Shown here: one piece after another, positions 27,235-35,773 of the stretch | Layout: every line of letters starts with the position of its first letter | Position numbering within the stretch: the stretch's first letter is position 1 | Assembly: GCA_900129595.1 (NCBI GenBank) | Contig: FQWG01000014.1 | Span: 1 to 64,000, forward strand | DNA: 64,000 bases | Direction: 5' to 3' | Origin: Flavobacterium frigidimaris | Lineage (GTDB): Bacteria; Bacteroidota; Bacteroidia; Flavobacteriales; Flavobacteriaceae | Position numbers and translations under genes: made by a program | The notes under the pieces: model-generated | Told to the model about the DNA's origin: nothing | Seen by the model: the letters and a program-made list of their open reading frames with translations, nothing else | Databases searched by the model: none

Positions 27235-27267
27235 TTTGGCTTGTAGTAATTAAAAAGATTAAATTTG
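27235..27267 (+). promoter_or_regulatory. Promoter of the Nudix regulator gene
   Basis: TTTG (27235-27238), 21 bases, then TAAATTTG (27260-27267), a perfect -7 box. The ATG at 27284 follows after 16 bases. Confidence 0.6.
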
Positions 27268-27283
27268 AGGCTAATTATAGCTT

Positions 27284-28030
27284 ATGGAATTTAAAAAATT
27301 TCTCCAAATCGAGTCCGAAGAAGCTTGGGAAAAGTATATTCCAACACTTTCTATTGACAGTGTTATTTTCAGTTTTCATCAACATTCACTCCATGTTTTA
27401 TTATTAAAGATGAAAGATATGGATGCATGGGGACTTCCAGGAGGATACGTAGAAAAAACAGAAAATGTTGATCAGGCGGCAGTTCGTATCTTAAAAGACA
27501 GAACCGGAACCGAAAATATTTACCTGCATCAGTTTCATACTTTTGGAGACAGGAATCGTTCTGAAGATGCTTTTTCCGAGTATGACGACAGCATTTGGTA
27601 CAAGCAACGATTTATATCAATAGGTTATTACGCCTTGGCAGAATACTCCAAGGTTAGTCTTGTTATTGATGAATTTTCAAGTACGGTTGAATGGCATTCC
27701 ATTGATAATCTTCCATCATTTATGATGGATCACAGGGCTATCTTTGAGAAAGCACTGCTAACATTGCGTGAACAGGTAAACCATCATCCTATCGGCTATA
27801 ATCTTCTTCCTGAGAAATTTACAATGCCGGAACTTCAAAAATTATATGAAGGTATTTTAGGAAAAAAACTAAATAGAGGTAATTTTTATAGAAAATTTCT
27901 TCGTTATGATATTCTAACAAAACTCGATGAATCTCGAAAAGGCGGTGCACATAAAGCTCCTGACTTGTACAGCTTTGATTTGGAGAAATATAATAATGCT
28001 CTAAAAGAAGGGCTAAAAGGAGGCTGGTAA
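27284..28030 (+). CDS. Nudix-fold transcriptional regulator (NrtR/AraR type)
   Basis: This 248-residue protein has a Nudix domain (about 20-150) with WGLPGGYVEKTE at the Nudix box. The catalytic REuxEE core is replaced by RILKDRTG, so it should not hydrolyse nucleotides. A winged-helix C-terminal domain follows (about 170-235, KFTMPELQKLYEGILGKKLN and FYRKFLRYDILTK). It ends in a K-G-G-A-H-K-A-P segment typical of Bacteroidota Nudix regulators. Relatives sense a sugar or ADP-ribose and repress sugar-use genes. It is divergent from the receptor-GH3 operon, whose promoter carries a perfect palindrome, so it very likely controls that operon. Confidence 0.82.
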   Translation: MEFKKFLQIESEEAWEKYIPTLSIDSVIFSFHQHSLHVLLLKMKDMDAWGLPGGYVEKTENVDQAAVRILKDRTGTENIYLHQFHTFGDRNRSEDAFSEYDDSIWYKQRFISIGYYALAEYSKVSLVIDEFSSTVEWHSIDNLPSFMMDHRAIFEKALLTLREQVNHHPIGYNLLPEKFTMPELQKLYEGILGKKLNRGNFYRKFLRYDILTKLDESRKGGAHKAPDLYSFDLEKYNNALKEGLKGGW

Positions 28031-28652
28031 AAATGAATATCTTATTGATTTTTTTTAGGTCAGATCTTTTTCTACAAAAACTTAAAGCAGTTTTAAAATT
28101 TGTTAAGAATTGATGGATACCTTTTTTACCACAAAAAGTTAAGGCGGTTTTTTATCAATATTTCACCAGTTTAAATTTTGTGGCAGAATCATGGCACATC
28201 TCCAGCTACAAGAAAACTGCCATCCCAGATGTATGCAATTTACGTTTTGTTCCCTGTGATTTAATTCTAAATTTTTATATAGTCCAATTGTAACTTCATA
28301 AAAATCAATAATGTTAATTCCAACTCTCGAAATTAATTTCTTAGCTATGGACAAAGTAAAATGGATTTGAGCTACAGGTAAAGTACAACTTGAAGAAGCA
28401 CATTTTAAATCAAAACTCGACTTAATTAGCTTAAACAAATAATGCTTTAAAATTTATAGAAAAAACGAATTGACTAATTACGGTCCGAGTCCTATTACTG
28501 CTACTAAGAAAAAAGCTTCAGATTTCTCGAGGGCACTGAAAAACATCCCTTATTTTGATCAGGTTTATTTTTTAGACAATATTACGCAAAATCAGAGGCA
28601 TTTGCCTTTACTTTGGATTTGATAAAAAAGTGTTCCGCAAGATTTTTTATAT
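28031..28652. other. 622-base stretch without a clear gene
   Basis: Probably decayed sequence. The only protein-like part is the plus-strand fragment at 28443-28622. The minus-strand frame at 28163-28438 is not protein-like. No terminator with a clear stem was found. Confidence 0.35.
28443..28622 (+). pseudogene. Orphan coding-like fragment, no start codon
   Basis: A stop-bounded plus-strand frame of about 59 codons contains TNYGPSPITATKKKASDFSR, then ALKNIPYFDQVYFLDNITQN, and ends LLWI before TGA. It has no ATG and no family that I recognise. The amino-acid composition looks like real protein. Confidence 0.25.
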
Positions 28653-29765
28653 CTAATTAATTAATAAGTCGGCTATTTTATTGTTGAACATAACCCCCTG
28701 ATCAGAATTTGTAAAAAAAACGTACCCATTTTGATTGGCTCTGTTAATCTTAAATCCTGACTGGAAGTCGCCATTGTTGCCTCCATGCTCATATATGGTT
28801 CCAAAGGAAACTGGCCGTATCGCTATGCCTAAACCCCAGCCAGTATCCCCATTTACGAGGTAATGGGGTGATCTTTTGTCTAAAGCAACTTGCTGTTTAA
28901 ACATTTCATTCACAAGGGATTTAGAGATACCCTTGCCTTTCATCAAACCAATCAGGAAAGCTGAAAAATCTGCAGCTTCCGTATGCAATCCACCCGCAGC
29001 ATCGAACCAAGTAGAGTCTTGCTCGGGAAAAGAGGTGGGCCAACTCTTGTGAGAGACCTTTCCATTTACATGTCCCTGAACTTTATGATTACTTATGTAA
29101 TTGTTACCACTAAACCATGCATGCTTCATATGCAATGGTGCAGCAACCTCTCTTTGGAAAAGAGGATCCAATGTCTGTATTGATAATCCGTTCAAATGAG
29201 CAATAACCAGCGATAGGTAGCGGTAACCCTCACCAGAATAAGCAAATTCTGTCCCAGGAGTAAACTTAAGATACAATTCACCGTACTTATAACGGTTTTC
29301 ATCACGCTTGTCAAAATATCGCCAGTTAGGAAATCCGGTGGTATGCGATAAAACCATCCGGGCGGTGATCAATTTGTAACGTTCATCTTTTTCAATGTCT
29401 TTATAGGGCAAATAGCGATATAAGGGCGTATCCAAATCTAAAAGCTTTTTATCAACCATTTTAAGCACAAAATAAGCAAAGACAGTTTTAGACATGGATG
29501 CTGCTTCAAATATCGACTGATCATTAACTTTCAATTTGGTTTGTTCACTGGTTACACCAAATGACCTGTGGTAAACGACTTTGCCGTTATTGATAAGTGC
29601 AAATGATAAACCCGAGATAGCGAGAGAATCCATTTGTTTCTTGATATACTTATCAAGGTCTTCTGAATTCAGCTTTCTTCCACTTAATGTCTGCAATTGA
29701 GAATAACAATTATAGGTTAGCAGTGATAGTAGTAATACTATAATTACAGGTATTTTCTTGACCAT
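28653..29765 (-). CDS. Secreted class C beta-lactamase-fold serine hydrolase
   Basis: This 370-residue protein has a hydrophobic export signal (MVKKIPVIIVLLLSLLTYNC). The class C beta-lactamase/peptidase fold carries the S-x-x-K pair Ser90-Met-Ser-Lys93, the Y-S-G triad at 176-178 (in place of Tyr-x-Asn) and an H-G-G motif in YEHGGNNGDF. Such proteins hydrolyse ester or peptide bonds of cell-wall or small substrates; true beta-lactamase activity is not implied. The Asn of the second motif is replaced by Gly, as in several esterase-like members. It stands alone, with no terminator recognised. Confidence 0.85.
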   Translation of the reverse strand: MVKKIPVIIVLLLSLLTYNCYSQLQTLSGRKLNSEDLDKYIKKQMDSLAISGLSFALINNGKVVYHRSFGVTSEQTKLKVNDQSIFEAASMSKTVFAYFVLKMVDKKLLDLDTPLYRYLPYKDIEKDERYKLITARMVLSHTTGFPNWRYFDKRDENRYKYGELYLKFTPGTEFAYSGEGYRYLSLVIAHLNGLSIQTLDPLFQREVAAPLHMKHAWFSGNNYISNHKVQGHVNGKVSHKSWPTSFPEQDSTWFDAAGGLHTEAADFSAFLIGLMKGKGISKSLVNEMFKQQVALDKRSPHYLVNGDTGWGLGIAIRPVSFGTIYEHGGNNGDFQSGFKINRANQNGYVFFTNSDQGVMFNNKIADLLIN

Positions 29766-30151
29766 TTTGATTATTATTTTATTGAAGTGTAGAATAAGTC
29801 TGCTTTTTGAAGCGGTTTGTAACCATTAGACGTGAAGATCTTGCAAATGTTACGTGTTATAAATTGCAATATCTTAGCACGCATTATTTGGATCAATCCC
29901 CAACACGACATCTAAACCAAATTCTTAGAGTCAATGAAAGGCAGACACTATATGTAGTAAGCCAATCTCTTTAAATCTTCCATAAAATTTATAGAAATTT
30001 GTCCAGTCGAGGTCCCACAAGACCAAACTTAAACGATATATTAATCCTTGCCTAGCCTAACCCAGTGATAATATACTGAGGATTGTACAGCATTTATATC
30101 TAAGTTAATTTCGTAGTTGTATTTGAATGATCAACCTCATATAATGTGACT
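29766..30151. other. Gene-free stretch before the mobilization module, with a dispersed repeat
   Basis: Copy 2 of the 57-base repeat lies at 29806-29862. The rest has no recognisable feature. It could also contain a transfer origin for the relaxase encoded downstream, but I see no strong inverted repeat with a nick-like motif. Confidence 0.35.
29806..29862 (+). repeat. Dispersed 57-base repeat, copy 2
   Basis: It aligns without gaps to 7903-7959 at 43 of 57 identities. It lies upstream of the mobilization genes and downstream of nothing that encodes a transposase. Confidence 0.55.
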
Positions 30152-31057
30152 ATGAATTTCAGTAACGATCATCTATCCTTAGACGATGTAAAGACATTGG
30201 ATATGGTTTCTTATTTACACTCCTTAGGATTTGAACCCTCTAAGGTAGTGCATGATGATTATTGGTACCTCTCACCACTTCGCAATGAGAAAACTGCTTC
30301 TTTTAAAATCAACCGAAGACTCAATAGATGGTACGATCATGGAATGGGACAAGGAGGCAATATCATTGACTTTGGTATACTTTTTTTTAAATGCTCCATT
30401 GGAGAATTCTTAAAAGAACATCGCGGAAATAGTACCCAATATCATTCACCAGTTCCTGTCCTGGATATCCCAGAGCAACAGCAATCAAAAATTACCATAC
30501 TAAGAGAAAAACCTTTGCAGTCTACTGTCCTTTTAGAATATCTGAAGCAAAGAAAGATTCCCCTTGGACTTGCTTTTAAATTTTGCTCAGAGCTCAGTTA
30601 CAGTATAAGGGATCATAATTATTACGGCATCGGTTTTAAAAACGATCTGGGAGGATTCGAAATTCGAAATCCTTATTTCAAATCCAGTAGCTCCCCCAAA
30701 GGGATAACATCTTATGATAATAACAATAAAGAAGTAGTGGTCTTTGAGGGATTTATGGATTTTTTATCCTACAAAGCCATGAATTACGGTCTTCAAGAAA
30801 AAAAAGAGAATTTTTTAATTCTAAACTCGATTTCATTTCTGGATAAAGCCAGACCATTTATGGAAAAACACAAATTAGTACAACTTTATCTAGATCAGGA
30901 CGTGCCTGGACAAAATGCTACTAAGCGTGCCCTTGACTGGGGTAGAAAATACCATGACCAGAGCGCTCTTTACAAAGAGCATAAAGATCTAAATGATTGG
31001 ATGATAAATTCACGGCAAACAAATTCAAAAAAGACAAAACCAGGTATTAAACGATAG
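30152..31057 (+). CDS. Toprim primase of the mobile-element type
   Basis: From the ATG at 30152 (a GTG at 30146 is also in frame) the protein has 301 residues. The N-terminal part keeps the CHC2 primase outline YWYLSPLRNEKTASFKINRR and GNIIDFGILFF, but the zinc-ligand cysteines and histidine are gone. The C-terminal Toprim domain is complete, with VVVFEGFMDFLSY (Glu) and QLYLDQDVPGQNAT (D-x-D). Primases of this kind sit on mobilizable elements of Bacteroidota. It is first in the module with coupling ATPase, accessory protein and relaxase, 129 bases from the second gene. Confidence 0.83.
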   Translation: MNFSNDHLSLDDVKTLDMVSYLHSLGFEPSKVVHDDYWYLSPLRNEKTASFKINRRLNRWYDHGMGQGGNIIDFGILFFKCSIGEFLKEHRGNSTQYHSPVPVLDIPEQQQSKITILREKPLQSTVLLEYLKQRKIPLGLAFKFCSELSYSIRDHNYYGIGFKNDLGGFEIRNPYFKSSSSPKGITSYDNNNKEVVVFEGFMDFLSYKAMNYGLQEKKENFLILNSISFLDKARPFMEKHKLVQLYLDQDVPGQNATKRALDWGRKYHDQSALYKEHKDLNDWMINSRQTNSKKTKPGIKR

Positions 31058-31186
31058 GATAAAGTCCTTAGTTATAAATCTTACCCTTACCATCAAATAG
31101 TATTGAAAAAGAATAAAACTTAAGAGTGAGCACATTCTTGGGGCTTTACATTATCTAACAATCTACTAACCTTAACCTCTAAATCA

Positions 31187-33175
31187 ATGGCGATGCAAAC
31201 TGGAGAAAACGAGCAGGCACTAAGGAAAATACTAGATATGACAAGACTCATAAGTATTGTTCTTTTGTGTTTGCACTTTTACTATTATACCTATAGCGCA
31301 TTTACAGAGTGGCATCTTGTAAATGAGTTCGCAGACACGATCCTTGGCACTATTACCCGTACGGGGTTATTTGATAACTTCCACCTCTCCAAATTGCTTT
31401 GTTTCGGCTTTTTGTTGATTTCCCTTTTAGGAGTCAAAGGAAGAAAAGATGAAAAACTTCAATACAAGACCGCTTTTCTGTGGCTTGGCTCAGGACTGCT
31501 GCTTTTTTTCATGAGTTATCTCTTGCTGTTTTTAAAATGGCAAAGCTCCAATATTGCACTTCTCTATATTGTCATAACTGCTACGGGATTTATTTTCCTT
31601 CTCACAGCAGGTACTATTCTATCGCGCATTATAAACAAAAAGCTCAATTCAGACGATATTTTTAATGAAGAAAACGAAACTTTCCCTCAAGAAGAAAGAC
31701 TTCTGGAAAACGAGTATTCAGTGAATCTTCCCGCGCAATATCATCTTAAGGACAAAGTTCGAAAAAGCTGGATCAATATCATCAATCCCTTTCGAGCTCT
31801 TTTAGTATTGGGTAGTCCTGGTTCGGGTAAATCCTATTTTGTAATACGCCATGTCATTACCCAGCACATCCGAAAAGGTTTTGCCATGTTTGTTTATGAT
31901 TTCAAATACGATGATCTTACCATAATTGCCTATAATACATGGCTTGAATACAAAGCACATTATCTCATTTGTCCAAAATTTTACAGTATCAATTTTGATG
32001 ATCTCTCTCGTTCGCATCGCTGTAATCCTTTGGTTCCCTCAGCCATGACTGATATTACAGACTCTTCTGAATCGGCCCGCACTATTTTACTGGGACTCAA
32101 CAGAGAGTGGATTAAACGTCAAGGAGATTTTTTTGTTGAATCCCCTATTAACTTTTTAACAGCTATAATATGGTACTTGAAAAAATACAAGGAAGGTCAA
32201 TACTGTACATTACCTCACGTAATTGAGCTTATGCAAGTAGACTACGATGATCTCTTTACCCTTCTTCGAACTGAAAAGGAAATAGAGGTCTTGATTAATC
32301 CTTTTATCAATGCCTACCTAAATGATGTAATGGAGCAACTAGAGGGTCAAATTGCCTCGGCTAAAGTAGCCATGGCAAGACTCTCCTCCCCACAACTTTA
32401 TTATGTGCTCTCAGGTAACGACTTTACTTTGGATATCAATAACCCTGAGGATCCAAAGATTATTTGTATGGGCAACAATCCTCAAAAAATACAGATTTAC
32501 GGAGCTGTACTATCTCTATATGTAAATCGATTATTGAAATTGGTAAACCAGAAAGGAAAACAAAAGAGCAGTCTTGTATTTGACGAATTCCCCACTATTT
32601 ATCTCAATAATATTGACAGTCTAATTGCCACGGGCAGAAGCAATAAAGTAGCCACATGTCTGGGAATGCAGGATTTTAGTCAGCTTCGAAAGGATTATGG
32701 CCGCGAACAGGCCGATGTTATTATGAACATCGCAGGAAATATCATAAGTGGCCAGGTTACAGGAGATACAGCCAAACAATTATCAGAGCGAGTCGGTAAA
32801 ATCATGCAGGATAGGGAAAGCTTTTCTATAAACAGTGGTGATACTTCTGTGAGTCGTTCCAAACAATTAGAATTAGCTGTTCCAGCCTCCAAAATTTCAT
32901 CTTTAAGCTCTGGCGAGTTCGTTGGAATGGTAGCCGATGATCCAAATTGTAAAATAAAGCTCAAGGCATTCCATAGTGAGATACTAAATGATCATAATGC
33001 GCTTGAAAACGAATCTGAAAATTATAGAGAAATTCCCATTGTACGCAAGTTAAATAACGAGATAATACAGAGAAACTATCTTCAAATAAAGCAAGACATT
33101 CAGGACATTGTACATTATGAAATCGATCGTCTTGTAAGTGATCCAGAATTGTCTTATATGGTACTTAAAAAATAA
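31187..33175 (+). CDS. mobC: Type IV coupling protein (TraG/VirD4 family) for mobilization
   Basis: This 662-residue protein has four membrane helices in the first 150 residues. A cytoplasmic ATPase follows with Walker A GSPGSGKSYF, Walker B SSLVFDEFPTIYL and the motor-domain parts ATCLGMQDFSQLRKDYG and QVTGDTAKQLSERVGK. It links the relaxase-DNA complex to a conjugation pore at the inner membrane. In Bacteroides nomenclature the coupling protein of mobilizable elements is called MobC. I keep that symbol with reserve because naming varies. The neighbours are a primase upstream and a mobilization accessory protein and relaxase downstream. Confidence 0.85.
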   Translation: MAMQTGENEQALRKILDMTRLISIVLLCLHFYYYTYSAFTEWHLVNEFADTILGTITRTGLFDNFHLSKLLCFGFLLISLLGVKGRKDEKLQYKTAFLWLGSGLLLFFMSYLLLFLKWQSSNIALLYIVITATGFIFLLTAGTILSRIINKKLNSDDIFNEENETFPQEERLLENEYSVNLPAQYHLKDKVRKSWINIINPFRALLVLGSPGSGKSYFVIRHVITQHIRKGFAMFVYDFKYDDLTIIAYNTWLEYKAHYLICPKFYSINFDDLSRSHRCNPLVPSAMTDITDSSESARTILLGLNREWIKRQGDFFVESPINFLTAIIWYLKKYKEGQYCTLPHVIELMQVDYDDLFTLLRTEKEIEVLINPFINAYLNDVMEQLEGQIASAKVAMARLSSPQLYYVLSGNDFTLDINNPEDPKIICMGNNPQKIQIYGAVLSLYVNRLLKLVNQKGKQKSSLVFDEFPTIYLNNIDSLIATGRSNKVATCLGMQDFSQLRKDYGREQADVIMNIAGNIISGQVTGDTAKQLSERVGKIMQDRESFSINSGDTSVSRSKQLELAVPASKISSLSSGEFVGMVADDPNCKIKLKAFHSEILNDHNALENESENYREIPIVRKLNNEIIQRNYLQIKQDIQDIVHYEIDRLVSDPELSYMVLKK

Positions 33176-33277
33176 CAATAATTCCAGATATCATAATAAA
33201 AATTCAATTAAAAGGTATAAAAAACATACGTAAATCTTTACTTATCCATTAGCAATAAAATCACTTAAAATAAAAAG

Positions 33278-33673
33278 ATGATGATAAAAGATGATCTAAA
33301 TAGAATTCGAGGTGTTTATGTAGGCTTACCAATTAATCAATATTTTGAAATTCAAAGTCAATGCAAAAAAAGCACCTGCCATACGGTAAGTGAGTATATA
33401 CGAAAACGATTATCTGATAAGCCTGTAACGATATTGTACCGAAATCAATCCTTAGATGATTTGATAGAAGAAATAGCAGAACTTAACAATCAGATCAATA
33501 CCGTTAGAAACAATGCGTCCCAAGTTCTGGAAAAACTAAGTCAACACCAACAAATTAATCACGATGTTGTATCAATCTCAGGACTGGAAATAGCAATAAA
33601 GAATCTTAATCAGAGAATTGAAGAAATTAAAATGCAAATTGAAAAAATTATAGACAAATGGTTACAATCATAA
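33278..33673 (+). CDS. Mobilization accessory protein (relaxosome component)
   Basis: This 131-residue protein has an N-terminal part that fits a ribbon-helix-helix DNA-binding module (RIRGVYVGLPINQYFEIQSQ, then HTVSEYIRKRL). A long coiled-coil C-terminal half follows (IEEIAELNNQINTVRNNASQ and LNQRIEEIKMQIEKI). Such proteins bind the transfer origin and help the relaxase. Its last 16 bases overlap the start of the relaxase gene, so the two are translationally coupled. Confidence 0.78.
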   Translation: MMIKDDLNRIRGVYVGLPINQYFEIQSQCKKSTCHTVSEYIRKRLSDKPVTILYRNQSLDDLIEEIAELNNQINTVRNNASQVLEKLSQHQQINHDVVSISGLEIAIKNLNQRIEEIKMQIEKIIDKWLQS

Positions 33674-34752
33674 AAATAAATAATTCAATACACAGAACTA
33701 TCACCTACAACGAAAACAAAGTCACAAAGGGACTAGCCCAGTGCATCGGCGCGGTTAATTTTCCTGTGGACCTCGAGAAGATAAACGCTGCCATAAAATT
33801 AGAACGTTTTACCAGAAGGATGAAATTGAATGAAATTGCAAAACAAAATACAGTACATATATCGCTAAATTTCTCTTCCCTGGAAGAGCATCCCAGAGAA
33901 AAACTTTTGAGCATAACCAATTGCTATATGCAAAGAATTGGTTTTGCAAAACAACCTTATTTAGTATACGAACATTATGACTCCGGGCATCAACATTTAC
34001 ATGTGATCACTACTAATATTCAAAGAGACGGCAAGCAGATCTATATGCATAATATCGCCATTAAAAAGTCCGAACCGGCAAGAAAAGATATTGAAAAACT
34101 CTTTGATTTGGTTCCTGCTGTAAGTAAAATAAAAACAAATCAATTTACTCTGCCTTTCACAAATATTAGCAAAGCTTGTTATGGTAAAATGGAATCAAAA
34201 AAAGCCATATCAAGTGTTATTAATTTTGTTTTGAATAAATACTCCTGTACAAATTTGTCCGAACTTAACGCAGTCTTAAGTCTGTACAATATTATGGCTG
34301 ACAGATGCAGAGAGAGTTCAATAATATTCCGCAATGGAGGATTATTATATAAAATACTAAACGAAGAGGGAAAACCTATAGGCATGCCTATTAAAGCGAG
34401 TGATATACAAAACAAACCTACATTGAAATTTCTGGAGAACAAATTTAAAATAAATACAATAAAAAGTACCGCTCAGAGAATAAGGATTAAAAAAATTGTG
34501 GATTTGTACTCAATAAGATCCGTATCGACAAACCAACTAATTAAAATGCTACAAAAACAAGGTATTACCGTTGTTTTAGCAAAGCAACGTCATAGCTCTA
34601 ATTATACAATAACTTATATCGATCATAAAACAAAAAGCGTCCTAAGCGATATTATATTCCCTTGCGAATACATAAAAGAAAACAATGAATTAAAACAGGA
34701 TTGCAAAGACAAAACAAATAAGATCATTAGAAAAAAATCATTGCTTAAATAG
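33658..34752 (+). CDS. Relaxase/mobilization nuclease
   Basis: This 364-residue protein has the relaxase fold. The histidine-rich metal motif is complete in YEHYDSGHQHLHVITTNI (residues about 100-117, H-x-D-x-x-H-x-H-x-H). The N-terminal Tyr in HRTITYNENKVTKGL is the candidate nicking residue. A helical C-terminal half has no helicase or primase domain. It nicks the transfer origin of a mobilizable element and carries the strand. It is last in the module and ends 105 bases before the converging CE12 gene. No integrase or excisionase gene lies in the window. Confidence 0.9.
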   Translation: MVTIIKINNSIHRTITYNENKVTKGLAQCIGAVNFPVDLEKINAAIKLERFTRRMKLNEIAKQNTVHISLNFSSLEEHPREKLLSITNCYMQRIGFAKQPYLVYEHYDSGHQHLHVITTNIQRDGKQIYMHNIAIKKSEPARKDIEKLFDLVPAVSKIKTNQFTLPFTNISKACYGKMESKKAISSVINFVLNKYSCTNLSELNAVLSLYNIMADRCRESSIIFRNGGLLYKILNEEGKPIGMPIKASDIQNKPTLKFLENKFKINTIKSTAQRIRIKKIVDLYSIRSVSTNQLIKMLQKQGITVVLAKQRHSSNYTITYIDHKTKSVLSDIIFPCEYIKENNELKQDCKDKTNKIIRKKSLLK

Positions 34753-34857
34753 CCTTTGACCTTAAAATCTGAATCTCTTTTATTGCACTAATAAATGTGC
34801 CTTTTTTATAATTTTTACCTGGTAAAAAAAGAAGTCTTAAGCACCACAAAACAATCT

Positions 34858-35601
34858 TTATTTGATTGCTTTTTTAAGTTTATCCAAAGAAGGATCCTTT
34901 GATTGGTTAATTTGATTGACAACAATTTGTGCAATTGCTCTGGCCCCCTTCAATGAGAGGTGTGTATCATCGGCCTTGTCTTTATCGTAATAAGGATTTT
35001 CACCTGCTTTAAAGTGTAAATGCAATTGTTTTGACTTTTCAGGTCCATAGGATTCTTCGAGTAATTCGGTGTAATATTCTAGATCAATAAAAGGAACATT
35101 ATACTGCTGCGCTACTAGTCTGGTCTCTAATGGATACTCTCCATGAGTGGGAACCAGTACGCCCTTTTCATTAAAATTTCGTCTGGCAATAGAGCTCAGC
35201 AATACTGGGATTGCTCCTTTTTCACGACTTTCATTTACAAACCGAATAAGATTATATCTATAGGTTGTATGGGGGTTGGTATAACGGGTTGAATCTTCTA
35301 TTTTTTGATCATTATGTCCAAATTCAATAAAAACATAATCTCCTTTTTTTAGCTTTTTATAAATAGAATCCCAACGTTTTTCATTGATAAAACTCTTAGT
35401 GCTCCTACCGTTTACAGCTTTATTCTCAACGGTGAAATTATCCTTAAAAAAAGGTTGCAGAACTTGCCCCCAACCGTGTTCTGGATTACGATCTGGATCT
35501 TTTTTATTTGCCATTGTTGAATCACCAATGGTATAAATTGTAGTTTTTTGAGCAAAACAACTCACTGAGATTAAGCAGATAATTAACAGGTAATATTTCA
35601 T
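34858..35601 (-). CDS. Rhamnogalacturonan acetylesterase (CE12, SGNH fold)
   Basis: This 247-residue protein has a signal MKYYLLIICLISVSCFAQ and all SGNH blocks: GDSTMANK (Ser28 in block I), AVNGRSTKSF (Gly), FGHNDQK (Asn) and the Asp-His pair in DDTHLSLKGA. It removes acetyl groups from galacturonosyl residues of rhamnogalacturonan. It is the last gene of the minus-strand pectin operon. The distance to the GH28 gene is larger than elsewhere (172 bases), so it may have its own promoter or be weakly transcribed. Confidence 0.9.
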   Translation of the reverse strand: MKYYLLIICLISVSCFAQKTTIYTIGDSTMANKKDPDRNPEHGWGQVLQPFFKDNFTVENKAVNGRSTKSFINEKRWDSIYKKLKKGDYVFIEFGHNDQKIEDSTRYTNPHTTYRYNLIRFVNESREKGAIPVLLSSIARRNFNEKGVLVPTHGEYPLETRLVAQQYNVPFIDLEYYTELLEESYGPEKSKQLHLHFKAGENPYYDKDKADDTHLSLKGARAIAQIVVNQINQSKDPSLDKLKKAIK

Positions 35602-35773
35602 TTTTTTGATTTTTGATTTTATTATACTCTCGCATCTTTCAACTTTGCTCAGTACAATAAGTATTGTGGTTAATTTATGGTTTTATACCTTAGGCCAAAA
35701 CAGCAACCACAAACTTTTTTTAACTTTCACTACATTTTTCAGGTTTTGTCTTTTTCAACTTTCCTTAAAAAAA

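Larger units (their letters stand above)
26894..27283. other. Divergent control region of the GH3/receptor operon and the Nudix regulator
   Basis: It contains the minus-strand promoter and palindromic operator listed separately, and the plus-strand promoter at 27235-27267. The middle part is AT-rich without other features; open frames here are not protein-like. Confidence 0.5.

Noticed and set aside
28163..28438. Minus-strand frame of 91 codons between the Nudix regulator and the serine hydrolase
   Set aside because: The codon pattern and composition do not look like protein, and there is no start context or family.
34812..34828. Inverted repeat TTTTTACC-T-GGTAAAAA after the relaxase gene, considered as a terminator
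   Set aside because: The loop would be a single base and the stem is nearly all A-T pairs, so I do not call it.
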